NCBI GenBank assembly: GCA_030614305.1 | Contig: JAUWKH010000090.1 | Coordinates: 1-7,070, forward strand | Length of the DNA stretch: 7,070 nucleotides | Direction of reading: 5' to 3' | Source: Bacteroidota bacterium | Lineage (GTDB): Bacteria > Bacteroidota > Bacteroidia > Bacteroidales > JADFUO01 | Shown: piece by piece, positions 1-3,872 of the stretch | Layout of the letters: each line of letters starts with the position of its first letter | Position numbering within the stretch: position 1 is the first letter of the stretch | Position numbers and translations under genes: made by a program | The notes under the pieces: generated by a model | The model's database searches: none | The model's input: only the letters and a program-made list of their open reading frames with translations | What the model was told of the DNA's origin: nothing

Positions 1-2
1 AG

Positions 3-50
3 ATGACAGGTGGGTATCTACAAACTTTTCTTGTAAAATGGTGAATTCAG
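3..50. repeat. 48-bp dispersed repeat, copy 1
   Basis: This block matches 856-903 at 43 of 48 positions in the same orientation, including an uninterrupted 19-base core starting GTGGGTATCTAC. In the second copy it lies directly at the right end of the 527-861 repeat element, so the window probably opens at the tail of another copy of that composite element whose body lies upstream. It has no coding potential. The alignment is seen directly; the link to an upstream element is inference. Confidence 0.8.
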
Positions 51-146
51 TTCTTCAGGTGATGAACTGAAAAACCAATTCAAAGTCCATAACAAAACTT
101 CCAGCAAAGGATTTAGTGCTTCTTAGGTGGATAAATTAAACGGTTG

Positions 147-177
147 CTTCAAACTTGGTTTTTCGAGCCGTTTGAAG
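147..177 (-). terminator. Possible 3' hairpin of the Lys-rich gene
   Basis: CTTCAAAC (147-154) and GTTTGAAG (170-177) are perfect inverted arms around a 15-base loop, beginning about 35 bases past the stop of the leftward 212-316 gene. An alternative pairing AAACGG/CCGTTT (138-143 with 168-173) competes with it. There is no strong U-run afterwards on the minus strand, so a role in termination or 3'-end stability is only a guess. Confidence 0.25.
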
Positions 178-211
178 GTTATTTATTGTGCTTAGTTTTT
201 CCAGAAAATAA

Positions 212-316
212 TTAATCTCTTTTAGATTTCTTTTCTCTCTTTTCTGCCTTCTTTTCTTTTGCAGTTTTAAGTGGTGCTTTTTTGACGTTTTTCTTTACGT
301 TTTGAGTTTTTGCCAT
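212..316 (-). CDS. 34-residue Lys-rich basic microprotein
   Basis: A complete short reading frame of 34 codons runs leftward from ATG (314-316) to TAA (212-214). The product is almost wholly hydrophilic: it begins MAKTQNVKKNVKKAPLKTAK, continues with alternating Lys, Glu and Arg, and ends SKRD. About 14 of 34 residues are Lys, and there is no Cys, Trp or Tyr. There is no signal peptide or membrane segment. Short Lys/Ala/Glu-rich proteins starting with a similar MAK-x-QN-x-KK motif are, as far as I recall, scattered through Bacteroidota genomes as unnamed hypotheticals. The charge suggests contact with nucleic acid or ribosomes, but that is inference. A leftward promoter (497-525) lies about 180 bases upstream, giving a long leader. 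Chance translation of an A-rich strand is the alternative, though the clean start, stop and Ala/Pro/Thr pattern argue for a gene. Confidence 0.6.
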   Translation of the reverse strand: MAKTQNVKKNVKKAPLKTAKEKKAEKREKKSKRD

Positions 317-446
317 AATATTATATTTTAAATGTTGTTTTTAATTTTTATTTCAGAGACTTAGTTATTAATTGTGTCGTAAAATTATATTCCTATTTTA
401 TTCTAATGAAACACAACTTGTTAACATTGTGAGTAACCCTCCCATA

Positions 447-517
447 TTTCTTCCAATGTATCCTGTCAATGGTGAAGTTTATTCATTATTAACAGGCAAA
501 GATATAAAAAATTAATT
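447..517 (-). repeat. 71-bp dispersed repeat copy A (promoter plus leader)
   Basis: This block matches 1668-1739 with seven substitutions, all transitions, and one single-A indel in an A-run. Read leftward, both copies hold a -7 element TATCTTTG, a short inverted repeat, a six-codon ATG..stop mini-frame (466-486 here, TGA stop) and a conserved tail ending near CCAATGTATCC on the plus strand. In this copy the inverted arms are 487-493 and 465-471; the third pair becomes a U-G wobble and the last pair is lost. Weaker similarity continues to about 537, into the left end of the 527-861 element. It lies upstream of the Lys-rich microprotein gene. Confidence 0.75.
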
Positions 518-525
518 ACTTCCAA
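497..525 (-). promoter_or_regulatory. Bacteroidota-type promoter, leftward
   Basis: On the minus strand TTG (523-525) is followed after 18 bases by TATCTTTG (497-504), an exact match to the Bacteroidota -7 consensus TAnnTTTG with near-consensus spacing. It points toward the Lys-rich gene starting at 316. The same arrangement recurs at 1718-1745 in the other repeat copy. The motif match is direct; activity is inferred. Confidence 0.55.
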
Positions 526-538
526 GTGTCATCCTGAT

Positions 539-560
539 GACTGAAAGGAATCCGCATGGA
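539..560 (+). repeat. 22-bp dispersed repeat, copy 1
   Basis: This block is identical to 2431-2452 except for two transitions (20 of 22). It sits just inside the left end of the 527-861 element, and its TCC-GCAT-GGA core is a tiny hairpin that is kept in the other copy. Confidence 0.6.
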
Positions 561-766
561 AGGAGCGCAGCGACTGAGGGACCTCCTGACTGTCAGGTAA
601 TTCGCCAACAAATATCATTTACCAACGGTTTGTAGTACGCCGCCAAATACCACTCTGCCAGCAACATACATAACGCCAACTAAGCACTCTGCTAACTTCA
701 TTGTAAAACGCAGGCAAAGCGCTTTATTAACTTATCTGCAATACGTTGACAATGTATTTTGGTAGT

Positions 767-823
767 AGAGGTGTAGGACGATGGAGGATGTACTTTGCCG
801 ACAGAGGTATAGGACGAAGGAGG
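767..823. repeat. Two 21-bp direct repeats, 36 bp apart
   Basis: The units at 767-787 and 803-823 share 19 of 21 bases, with the core TAGGACGA. They lie near the right end of the 527-861 element; the second unit overlaps the inner inverted arm at 818-829. Confidence 0.7.
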
Positions 824-830
824 TCCCTCA

Positions 831-848
831 CCCCCGCAAAAGCGGGGG
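831..848. repeat. Perfect GC-rich hairpin
   Basis: CCCCCGC (831-837), loop AAAA, GCGGGGG (842-848) form a perfect 7-bp stem. An outer stem TCCC (824-827) with GGGA (853-856) extends it across short mismatched flanks. It is the strongest short hairpin in the window and sits at the right end of the 527-861 element, a layout typical of REP-like intergenic palindromes. No U-run follows on either strand, so it is not a standard terminator. Confidence 0.75.
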
Positions 849-855
849 ATTCGGG

Positions 856-903
856 ATGACACGTGGGTATCTACAAACTTTACTTGTAAAATAGTCAAGT
901 CAG
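856..903. repeat. 48-bp dispersed repeat, copy 2
   Basis: This is the partner of 3-50 (five mismatches in 48). It overlaps the last six bases of the 527-861 element and continues beyond it, so the repeated unit is longer than the inverted-ended part alone. Confidence 0.8.
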
Positions 904-955
904 TATTAGTTATTAAGAAAATATTGTTAATAGTTTTTGCGCAGTCTGACGGTTG

Positions 956-1068
956 GCAAATATGGGTAGGCTGGGTTTTCTGAACCATACACCTGTCAAG
1001 TCGCTAGTATGTTTGTTTTGTGTACTCACTTTAAAATTAGCACTTTCGCCCAGTTTACCTATATTTGC
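956..1068. repeat. Inverted-repeat pair with 20-bp arms, 73-bp interior
   Basis: The arms at 956-975 and 1049-1068 are inverted copies matching at 17 of 20 positions. All three mismatches become G-U pairs in a plus-strand transcript, so the arms could pair along their full length. The interior contains a smaller pair, CATAC (987-991) and GTATG (1007-1011). The unit starts 18 bases past the stop of the leftward toxin gene. This stretch (904-1086) has no other gene that I can support; the short frames across it look like chance. Confidence 0.6.
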
Positions 1069-1086
1069 TGTTACCTTGCGTATTTT

Positions 1087-1383
1087 TTATATCGATCTTC
1101 TTGTCAAGTCTCTCGCTGAATGGTGTACGGTTAATATATCAATTTGATTTTCAGAAACAATCTTGTATATAATTCTGTAATTTCCTTCTATTAATTCTCT
1201 AATGATTTTATCATTAATTTCAGTAACTATTTTACCGCTTTGAATGTGTGATTTTAAAATTTGGGTTCCGGTTCTAATTTTAACAACTTGAAGTTTTGCA
1301 TATCGCACAGAATCACTTGAAATATATTCTGCAATACTTTTTAAGTCCTCTCTTGCTTGAGGCGTCCAGTTTATTTGAACCAT
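1087..1383 (-). CDS. RelE/ParE superfamily toxin
   Basis: This 98-residue protein has the normal length and layout of the ParE branch of RelE/ParE toxins. The N-terminal helical part reads W-T-x-x-A-R-E-D-L-K-x-I-A-E-Y-I (residues 6-21). It continues to the S-G-K-I-V-x-E strand (49-55), the I-R-E-L turn (61-64), the N-Y-R-I-I-Y strand (68-73) and a C-terminal I-x-V-H-H-S-A-R-D-L (84-93). Family members either poison DNA gyrase (ParE) or cleave mRNA on the ribosome (RelE); the sequence does not settle which, though the IREL and YRIIY pattern is closer to ParE. Its ATG lies inside the antitoxin gene, with a 13-bp overlap, the usual translational coupling of toxin-antitoxin pairs. It appears intact and is expected to be held inactive by the 1371-1553 product. 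Confidence 0.9.
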   Translation of the reverse strand: MVQINWTPQAREDLKSIAEYISSDSVRYAKLQVVKIRTGTQILKSHIQSGKIVTEINDKIIRELIEGNYRIIYKIVSENQIDILTVHHSARDLTRRSI

Positions 1384-1553
1384 TTTTTGATTTCTTTATC
1401 TAATTCAGAATCTGAAATCACGTCTCCATTTTCCGATTGTTTGATTCCCCGTTCTATTTTTTCAATTAATATTAATCTATCTATAAGTTCATCAATTGAA
1501 AATTTTTCAGGAAATTTTTCAATTTGTTCTTTTAATTTAGTTTTTGTCAACAT
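1371..1553 (-). CDS. Antitoxin of the RelE/ParE-type pair
   Basis: This 60-residue acidic and basic mixed protein lies directly upstream of, and overlaps, the toxin gene. Residues 18-35 (F-S-I-D-E-L-I-D-R-L-I-L-I-E-K-I-E-R) form an amphipathic helix. They are followed by a G-I-K-Q-S-E-N-G-D linker (37-45) and a C-terminal S-D-S-E-L-D-K-E-I-K-K-W tail (48-58) that probably wraps the toxin. Small antitoxins with this FSIDELIDRL...SDSELxxEIxxW pattern are common beside ParE toxins in Bacteroidota. It has no obvious ribbon-helix-helix or HTH of known type, so DNA binding and autorepression are inferred from its class and from the inverted repeat at 1598-1617. A CAGGA sequence abuts the start codon, too close to be a good ribosome site. 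Confidence 0.85.
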   Translation of the reverse strand: MLTKTKLKEQIEKFPEKFSIDELIDRLILIEKIERGIKQSENGDVISDSELDKEIKKWFK

Positions 1554-1578
1554 TCCTGTGTCATTTTAATATTTAATG

Positions 1579-1586
1579 CAAATTTA
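1579..1586 (-). promoter_or_regulatory. Antitoxin-proximal -7 element
   Basis: The minus strand reads TAAATTTG, an exact match to TAnnTTTG, ending about 25 bases before the antitoxin ATG. No clear TTG lies at the expected distance upstream; the inverted repeat 1598-1617 occupies that space instead. Confidence 0.45.
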
Positions 1587-1597
1587 CAATTTTTTTT

Positions 1598-1617
1598 AAC
1601 TTCTTATTTATGAAGTT
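1598..1617. promoter_or_regulatory. Candidate operator of the toxin-antitoxin pair
   Basis: AACTTC (1598-1603) and GAAGTT (1612-1617) are perfect inverted half-sites with 8 A/T bases between. The site lies 11 bases upstream of the -7 element at 1579-1586, where it would block the -33 contact. This fits the autoregulation usual for toxin-antitoxin operons. The symmetry is seen; operator function is inferred. Confidence 0.4.
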
Positions 1618-1667
1618 TCTTTTTCTTAATATGCAAGGTAACTTGTTTATATAGTATGCCCCCCCTC

Positions 1668-1739
1668 TTTCTTCCAGTGTATCCTGTTAATGGTAAAATT
1701 TATTCATCATTAACAAACAAAGATATAAAAAAATTAATT
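1668..1739 (-). repeat. 72-bp dispersed repeat copy B (promoter plus leader)
   Basis: This is the partner of 447-517, in the same orientation and about 115 bases upstream of the antitoxin start. Its inverted arms GTTAATG (1686-1692) and CATTAAC (1708-1714) are perfect. The mini-frame on the minus strand is 1687-1707 (six codons, TAA stop). A fragment resembling the TGTCATCCTGA end of the 527-861 element follows at about 1746-1757. Confidence 0.75.
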
Positions 1740-1745
1740 TATCAA
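1718..1745 (-). promoter_or_regulatory. Bacteroidota-type promoter, leftward (repeat copy B)
   Basis: On the minus strand TTG (1743-1745) is followed after 17 bases by TATCTTTG (1718-1725), an exact TAnnTTTG match. It points toward the antitoxin-toxin pair, giving that operon a possible second, distal promoter with a leader of about 160 bases. Confidence 0.5.
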
Positions 1746-1810
1746 TGAGTCAGTCCTGAAAAGCAAGAAAAATATTTATAGCATAGTCCGCAACCCGAAA
1801 CCTGAAATCC

Positions 1811-1851
1811 CGAAATGACCAAAATTTTAAAAAAATTTTGTTATCATTTCG
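1811..1851. repeat. Imperfect 16-bp hairpin
   Basis: The outer arms CGAAATGA (1811-1818) and TCATTTCG (1844-1851), and the inner arms CAAAATTT (1820-1827) and AAATTTTG (1833-1840), give 16 paired positions with a 1-versus-3 base internal bulge and a 5-base loop. It shares the central palindrome TTTCGAGGATCCTCGAAA (1847-1864) with the next hairpin. Confidence 0.65.
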
Positions 1852-1859
1852 AGGATCCT

Positions 1860-1896
1860 CGAAAAATAACGAAAATCAAAGATTTTCTATTTTTCG
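1860..1896 (-). terminator. 16-bp hairpin just past the 132-residue gene, possible terminator
   Basis: The outer arms CGAAAAATA (1860-1868) and TATTTTTCG (1888-1896), and the inner arms GAAAATC (1871-1877) and GATTTTC (1881-1887), pair around an AAA loop with one 2-base bulge. Reading leftward it begins 22 bases after the stop of the 1919-2317 gene, so it may end or protect that transcript. The T-rich stretch further on belongs to the second hairpin (1811-1851). A wider pairing TCCCGA (1808-1813) with TCGGGA (1894-1899) encloses both, so this could equally be one compound repeat element. Confidence 0.4.
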
Positions 1897-1918
1897 GGAC
1901 CTGCAACAATTTATAATC

Positions 1919-2317
1919 TTATAGCGTAGTTAAAATTATCTGCCAGTAACCTTGTTCAAAAATCTTAAATTCCATTTCCGATAAGCCCTTGCTTGATTTG
2001 AATGTCAGCTTTCCCCAGAATGGAAATTCAACTGATTCGGTTTGAGGAATTGCACGCGACATTTGTCCATCTTCCATATTTACAATTTTTATATCCCTGA
2101 CCTTGGATTTTGTCTGGGTTCCAACTGCTCTGTAAACAACAGTTATTGAACTCGCTTTTTTTCCTAAATTACGAAATTCAACATTCTCATCAATGTTGAT
2201 TTTATAAATAATTTCGTAAGCTTTTTCCGGCTTTTCAGTTTTAACAGTATCCTGCTCCTGTGCCGATAAACTAAAAGCAAATAATGTTAGAAGACAAAAA
2301 ATAAATAATTTTTTCAT
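1919..2317 (-). CDS. Secreted protein of unknown function (132 residues)
   Basis: I do not recognise a family. Residues 1-19 are a good Sec signal peptide: MKK, a hydrophobic run rich in Leu and Phe, then S-L-S-A before Q20. With no lipobox Cys, the mature protein should be a soluble periplasmic or exported protein of about 113 residues. A charged linker (20-33, Glu/Lys/Thr-rich) is followed by alternating hydrophobic and polar segments that look like a single beta domain. These include Y-E-I-I-Y-K-I-N-I (34-42), S-I-T-V-V-Y-R-A-V (57-65), V-E-F-P-F-W-G-K-L-T-F (96-106) and a C-terminal W-Q-I-I-L (125-129). There is no Cys in the mature part. It stands alone, with no co-directional neighbour close enough for an operon. 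The start is supported by the signal peptide beginning at this Met. Confidence 0.75.
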   Translation of the reverse strand: MKKLFIFCLLTLFAFSLSAQEQDTVKTEKPEKAYEIIYKINIDENVEFRNLGKKASSITVVYRAVGTQTKSKVRDIKIVNMEDGQMSRAIPQTESVEFPFWGKLTFKSSKGLSEMEFKIFEQGYWQIILTTL

Positions 2318-2347
2318 AACAAATGATTTTTATAGTGAAACAATGTG

Positions 2348-2355
2348 TAAAGATA
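2348..2355 (-). promoter_or_regulatory. Possible -7 element for the secreted 132-residue protein
   Basis: The minus strand reads TATCTTTA, seven of eight matches to TAnnTTTG and close to the TATCTTTG of the two repeat promoters, 30 bases before the ATG at 2317. No TTG is seen at the right distance upstream. Confidence 0.3.
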
Positions 2356-2420
2356 CTTTTTTATTTTTATCAGTCCCCAGTCTTCAGTCTATTAATCGCC
2401 GACTTCCGACTGTCCTTGCC

Positions 2421-2460
2421 GACTGCCGACGACTGAAAGGAGTCCGTATGGACTGCCGAC
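2421..2460. repeat. GACTGCCGAC repeat cluster with a 22-bp dispersed repeat
   Basis: GACTGCCGAC occurs at 2421-2430 and again at 2451-2460. Between them, 2431-2452 is the second copy of the dispersed repeat at 539-560 (20 of 22) and includes a small hairpin, AGTCC (2441-2445) with GGACT (2450-2454). The patch is GC-richer than its surroundings. The rest of the gene-free stretch 2318-2715 holds the single -7 candidate, a TTAGTGTCCG motif at 2533-2542 and the array described separately. Confidence 0.6.
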
Positions 2461-2584
2461 TGCTACACGTTAATAAAAGAAAACAATCCCGAGAACCCGG
2501 CAGGTAGTAAATTTTTTCCAAAAAACATCTAATTAGTGTCCGTCTATAAAGTCAGATTTTTTTGATTTAAGAACAAGGATTAAC

Positions 2585-2621
2585 GATTTATGATTTTAGA
2601 AGTATTTGAAAATCATAAATC
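2585..2621. repeat. 13-bp perfect inverted repeat
   Basis: GATTTATGATTTT (2585-2597) and AAAATCATAAATC (2609-2621) are exact inverted copies around an 11-base loop. The right arm is the start of the 28-bp tandem array, so the hairpin marks the array's distal edge. It lies downstream of the leftward gene 2716-3792 and might act at its 3' end, although the nearest arm is about 95 bases past the stop. Confidence 0.6.
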
Positions 2622-2713
2622 TAAAATCTAAATTCTAAAATCGTAAATCTAAATTCTAAATTCTAAAATCATAATTCTAAATTCTAAATTCTAAAATCAT
2701 AATTCTAAAATCC
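2607..2713. repeat. 28-bp tandem repeat, about 3.8 copies, built of 7-bp subunits
   Basis: Units start at 2607, 2635, 2663 and 2691 (the last incomplete). Each is made of four 7-base variants of CTAAATT or CTAAAAT, and the third and fourth units are the most alike. The array ends three bases short of the stop codon of the DUF2027/Smr gene, so its transcript would run straight into it. Two-level periodicity of 7 and 28 suggests successive slippage or unequal exchange. The repeat units are seen directly; any function is unknown. Confidence 0.8.
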
Positions 2714-2715
2714 AT

Positions 2716-3792
2716 TTAAAACACCGGTCTTATCAAAACATCAATAGCCCCAACTCCGAACTTTGCCAAAGAAGCACTATGATTGCCTATATCTTCATAA
2801 TCCTTCAAAATCTTAATAATTGTATTTTTTAGAATACCGTTTCCAACTCCGTGAATAAAAGTTACTTTATGGAAATTATTTTCAATGGCACTTTCAAGGC
2901 ATTTGACAAAATAGTCCTTTTGTATCTGCAACATATCTTTGCTTTCCAGTTCCGAAATATTTTCAATCAACTCCCCGATATGAAGATCAACAACTGCTTC
3001 CTTAGGAGCAGTTTTGTGTTTATCAATCAATATTTCAATTTTAACTTCTTTAGCTTTTTTTTGAACTGTTTCAGGCTGTTCATTTTTTAATTCGGTTTTA
3101 TTACCAGAAATAAGTTGCATGGAGGAAAGCTCACTAATAGTAATAATAAAAGCTCTTTTATCAATAAAAGATGAGTCAATATAATTTGTTTCTTTATCTA
3201 ATTTTGATGATTTAATCTTAAAATCAGAGCTTGCAGGTAATAATATTCCAGAGCTCTTATCCTTGTGAAAAAGAATTTGTATAATTCCTTCTTTCCATTT
3301 TTCAAAATCTTCCCTGTCTATTGTATCAAGTAACAGCATTGACGCTGAGCCAATACCATCATAATCAATCCCCGAATATATTCCTTTATCGGATTTTAAA
3401 AACAAACTGAACAAAATATCATAACCTGTGTGATTTATCAAATAAATATCCAGCATCCCTGTTATCATCCATTGCTGGTCGTGAGGTACAAAAGCAAGAT
3501 AAACACCAGGCATATTAGTTCCTTTTTCCTGAAAATTACCAATCGTAACAGTTCTTGTCTCAATCTTTTCTGCTTCCGGATTATCTTTTTCTATTTTAAC
3601 ATTAAACTCTTCATCAAACATCTTTTCTGCTTTACTTTCAGGCTCAACTTTAACAAGATCGCTGCACAAAGTAGGAATATCAAATCCGTCTTCAATAGCA
3701 ATATTAACCAGCTTACTGCTAATAACTTTACTGACAACTCCTCCCCCGCTTTCATTTAAAAATTTTACTTTATCTCCAACTTTGAATTTCAT
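2716..3792 (-). CDS. DUF2027 domain protein with C-terminal Smr domain
   Basis: This 358-residue cytoplasmic protein has the architecture usual in Bacteroidota. The N-terminal segment (1-50) is a small beta domain reading K-V-G-D-K-V-K-F-L-N-E-S-G-G-G-V-V, then D-G-F-D-I-P, as in DUF2027 proteins. The middle (about 80-225) is the conserved DUF2027 core with alternating strands, followed by a Lys/Glu linker (232-262). The C-terminal part (about 265-358) is an Smr domain, related to the end of MutS2: V-D-L-H (268-271) and the signature H-G-V-G-N-G (314-319) followed by L321. Smr domains bind or nick DNA or RNA; many are linked to recombination control or ribosome rescue. The role of the DUF2027 fusion is not known to me. 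There is no signal peptide. It appears intact and is transcribed alone, divergently from the receptor gene. Confidence 0.9.
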   Translation of the reverse strand: MKFKVGDKVKFLNESGGGVVSKVISSKLVNIAIEDGFDIPTLCSDLVKVEPESKAEKMFDEEFNVKIEKDNPEAEKIETRTVTIGNFQEKGTNMPGVYLAFVPHDQQWMITGMLDIYLINHTGYDILFSLFLKSDKGIYSGIDYDGIGSASMLLLDTIDREDFEKWKEGIIQILFHKDKSSGILLPASSDFKIKSSKLDKETNYIDSSFIDKRAFIITISELSSMQLISGNKTELKNEQPETVQKKAKEVKIEILIDKHKTAPKEAVVDLHIGELIENISELESKDMLQIQKDYFVKCLESAIENNFHKVTFIHGVGNGILKNTIIKILKDYEDIGNHSASLAKFGVGAIDVLIRPVF

Positions 3793-3808
3793 CTTAATTG
3801 ATTTTCTG

Positions 3809-3816
3809 CAAAATTA
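3809..3816 (-). promoter_or_regulatory. -7 element of the DUF2027/Smr gene
   Basis: The minus strand reads TAATTTTG, an exact TAnnTTTG match, about 16 bases before the ATG at 3792. That implies a very short leader. No TTG is present at the expected upstream distance. Confidence 0.45.
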
Positions 3817-3827
3817 ACATATCATAT

Positions 3828-3858
3828 TTGATTTTAGTATTTAAATTTAGTATATTTG
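3828..3858 (+). promoter_or_regulatory. Promoter of the copper-receptor operon
   Basis: TTG (3828-3830), 20 bases, then TATATTTG (3851-3858): a full match to the Bacteroidota -33/-7 pattern. Transcription would start about 3865, only some 8 bases before the receptor ATG at 3873, so the mRNA leader is nearly absent and leaves no room for a riboswitch. The opposing -7 element at 3809-3816 lies within 12 bases of the TTG, so the two divergent polymerases would compete. No clear inverted-repeat operator was found between them. Confidence 0.65.
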
Positions 3859-3872
3859 TAAAAAAATAAGTA

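Larger units (their letters stand above)
527..861. repeat. 335-bp element with inverted ends, MITE-like or palindromic repeat
   Basis: The stretch begins TGTCATCC (527-534) and ends GGATGACA (854-861), exact inverted copies. A second perfect inverted pair lies inside: GAGGGACCTCCT (576-587) and AGGAGGTCCCTC (818-829). The stretch is visibly richer in G and C than both flanks and holds no convincing gene; the longer frames across it read through repeats (for example a duplicated PPSSYTS-encoding unit on the minus strand). Its left part (539-560) is related to 2431-2452, and its right edge runs into the 48-bp dispersed repeat. Phrases beginning TGTCATCCTGA are common in dispersed intergenic repeats of this phylum. 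No target-site duplication was identified, so whether it moves is unknown. Confidence 0.55.

Noticed and set aside
698..988. 96-codon leftward open frame
   Set aside because: It runs through the direct repeats, the GC hairpin and the 48-bp dispersed repeat. The product is low-complexity with a duplicated PPSSYTS unit and has no family resemblance. It is explained by the repeats.
953..1147. 64-codon rightward open frame with a hydrophobic stretch
   Set aside because: It covers the inverted-repeat unit and the 3' end of the toxin on the other strand, with no promoter or recognisable protein features.
2533..2542. TTAGTGTCCG followed by a T-rich run, resembling an insertion-sequence end
   Set aside because: No inverted partner, target duplication or transposase fragment was found in the window, so it cannot be supported as an IS remnant.
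2607..2713. 28-bp regularly spaced units as a CRISPR array
   Set aside because: The units are contiguous with no unique spacers and are built from 7-base subunits, so this is a tandem repeat, and no cas genes are present.
2851..3090. Rightward open frames inside the DUF2027/Smr gene (also 3430-3759)
   Set aside because: They are antisense shadows; the products are Phe/Ile/Asn-rich, as expected from the reverse of an AT-rich coding strand.
3859..3872. Copper-sensing riboswitch or leader for the receptor
   Set aside because: The predicted transcript start leaves only about 8 bases before the ATG, too short for any structured leader.
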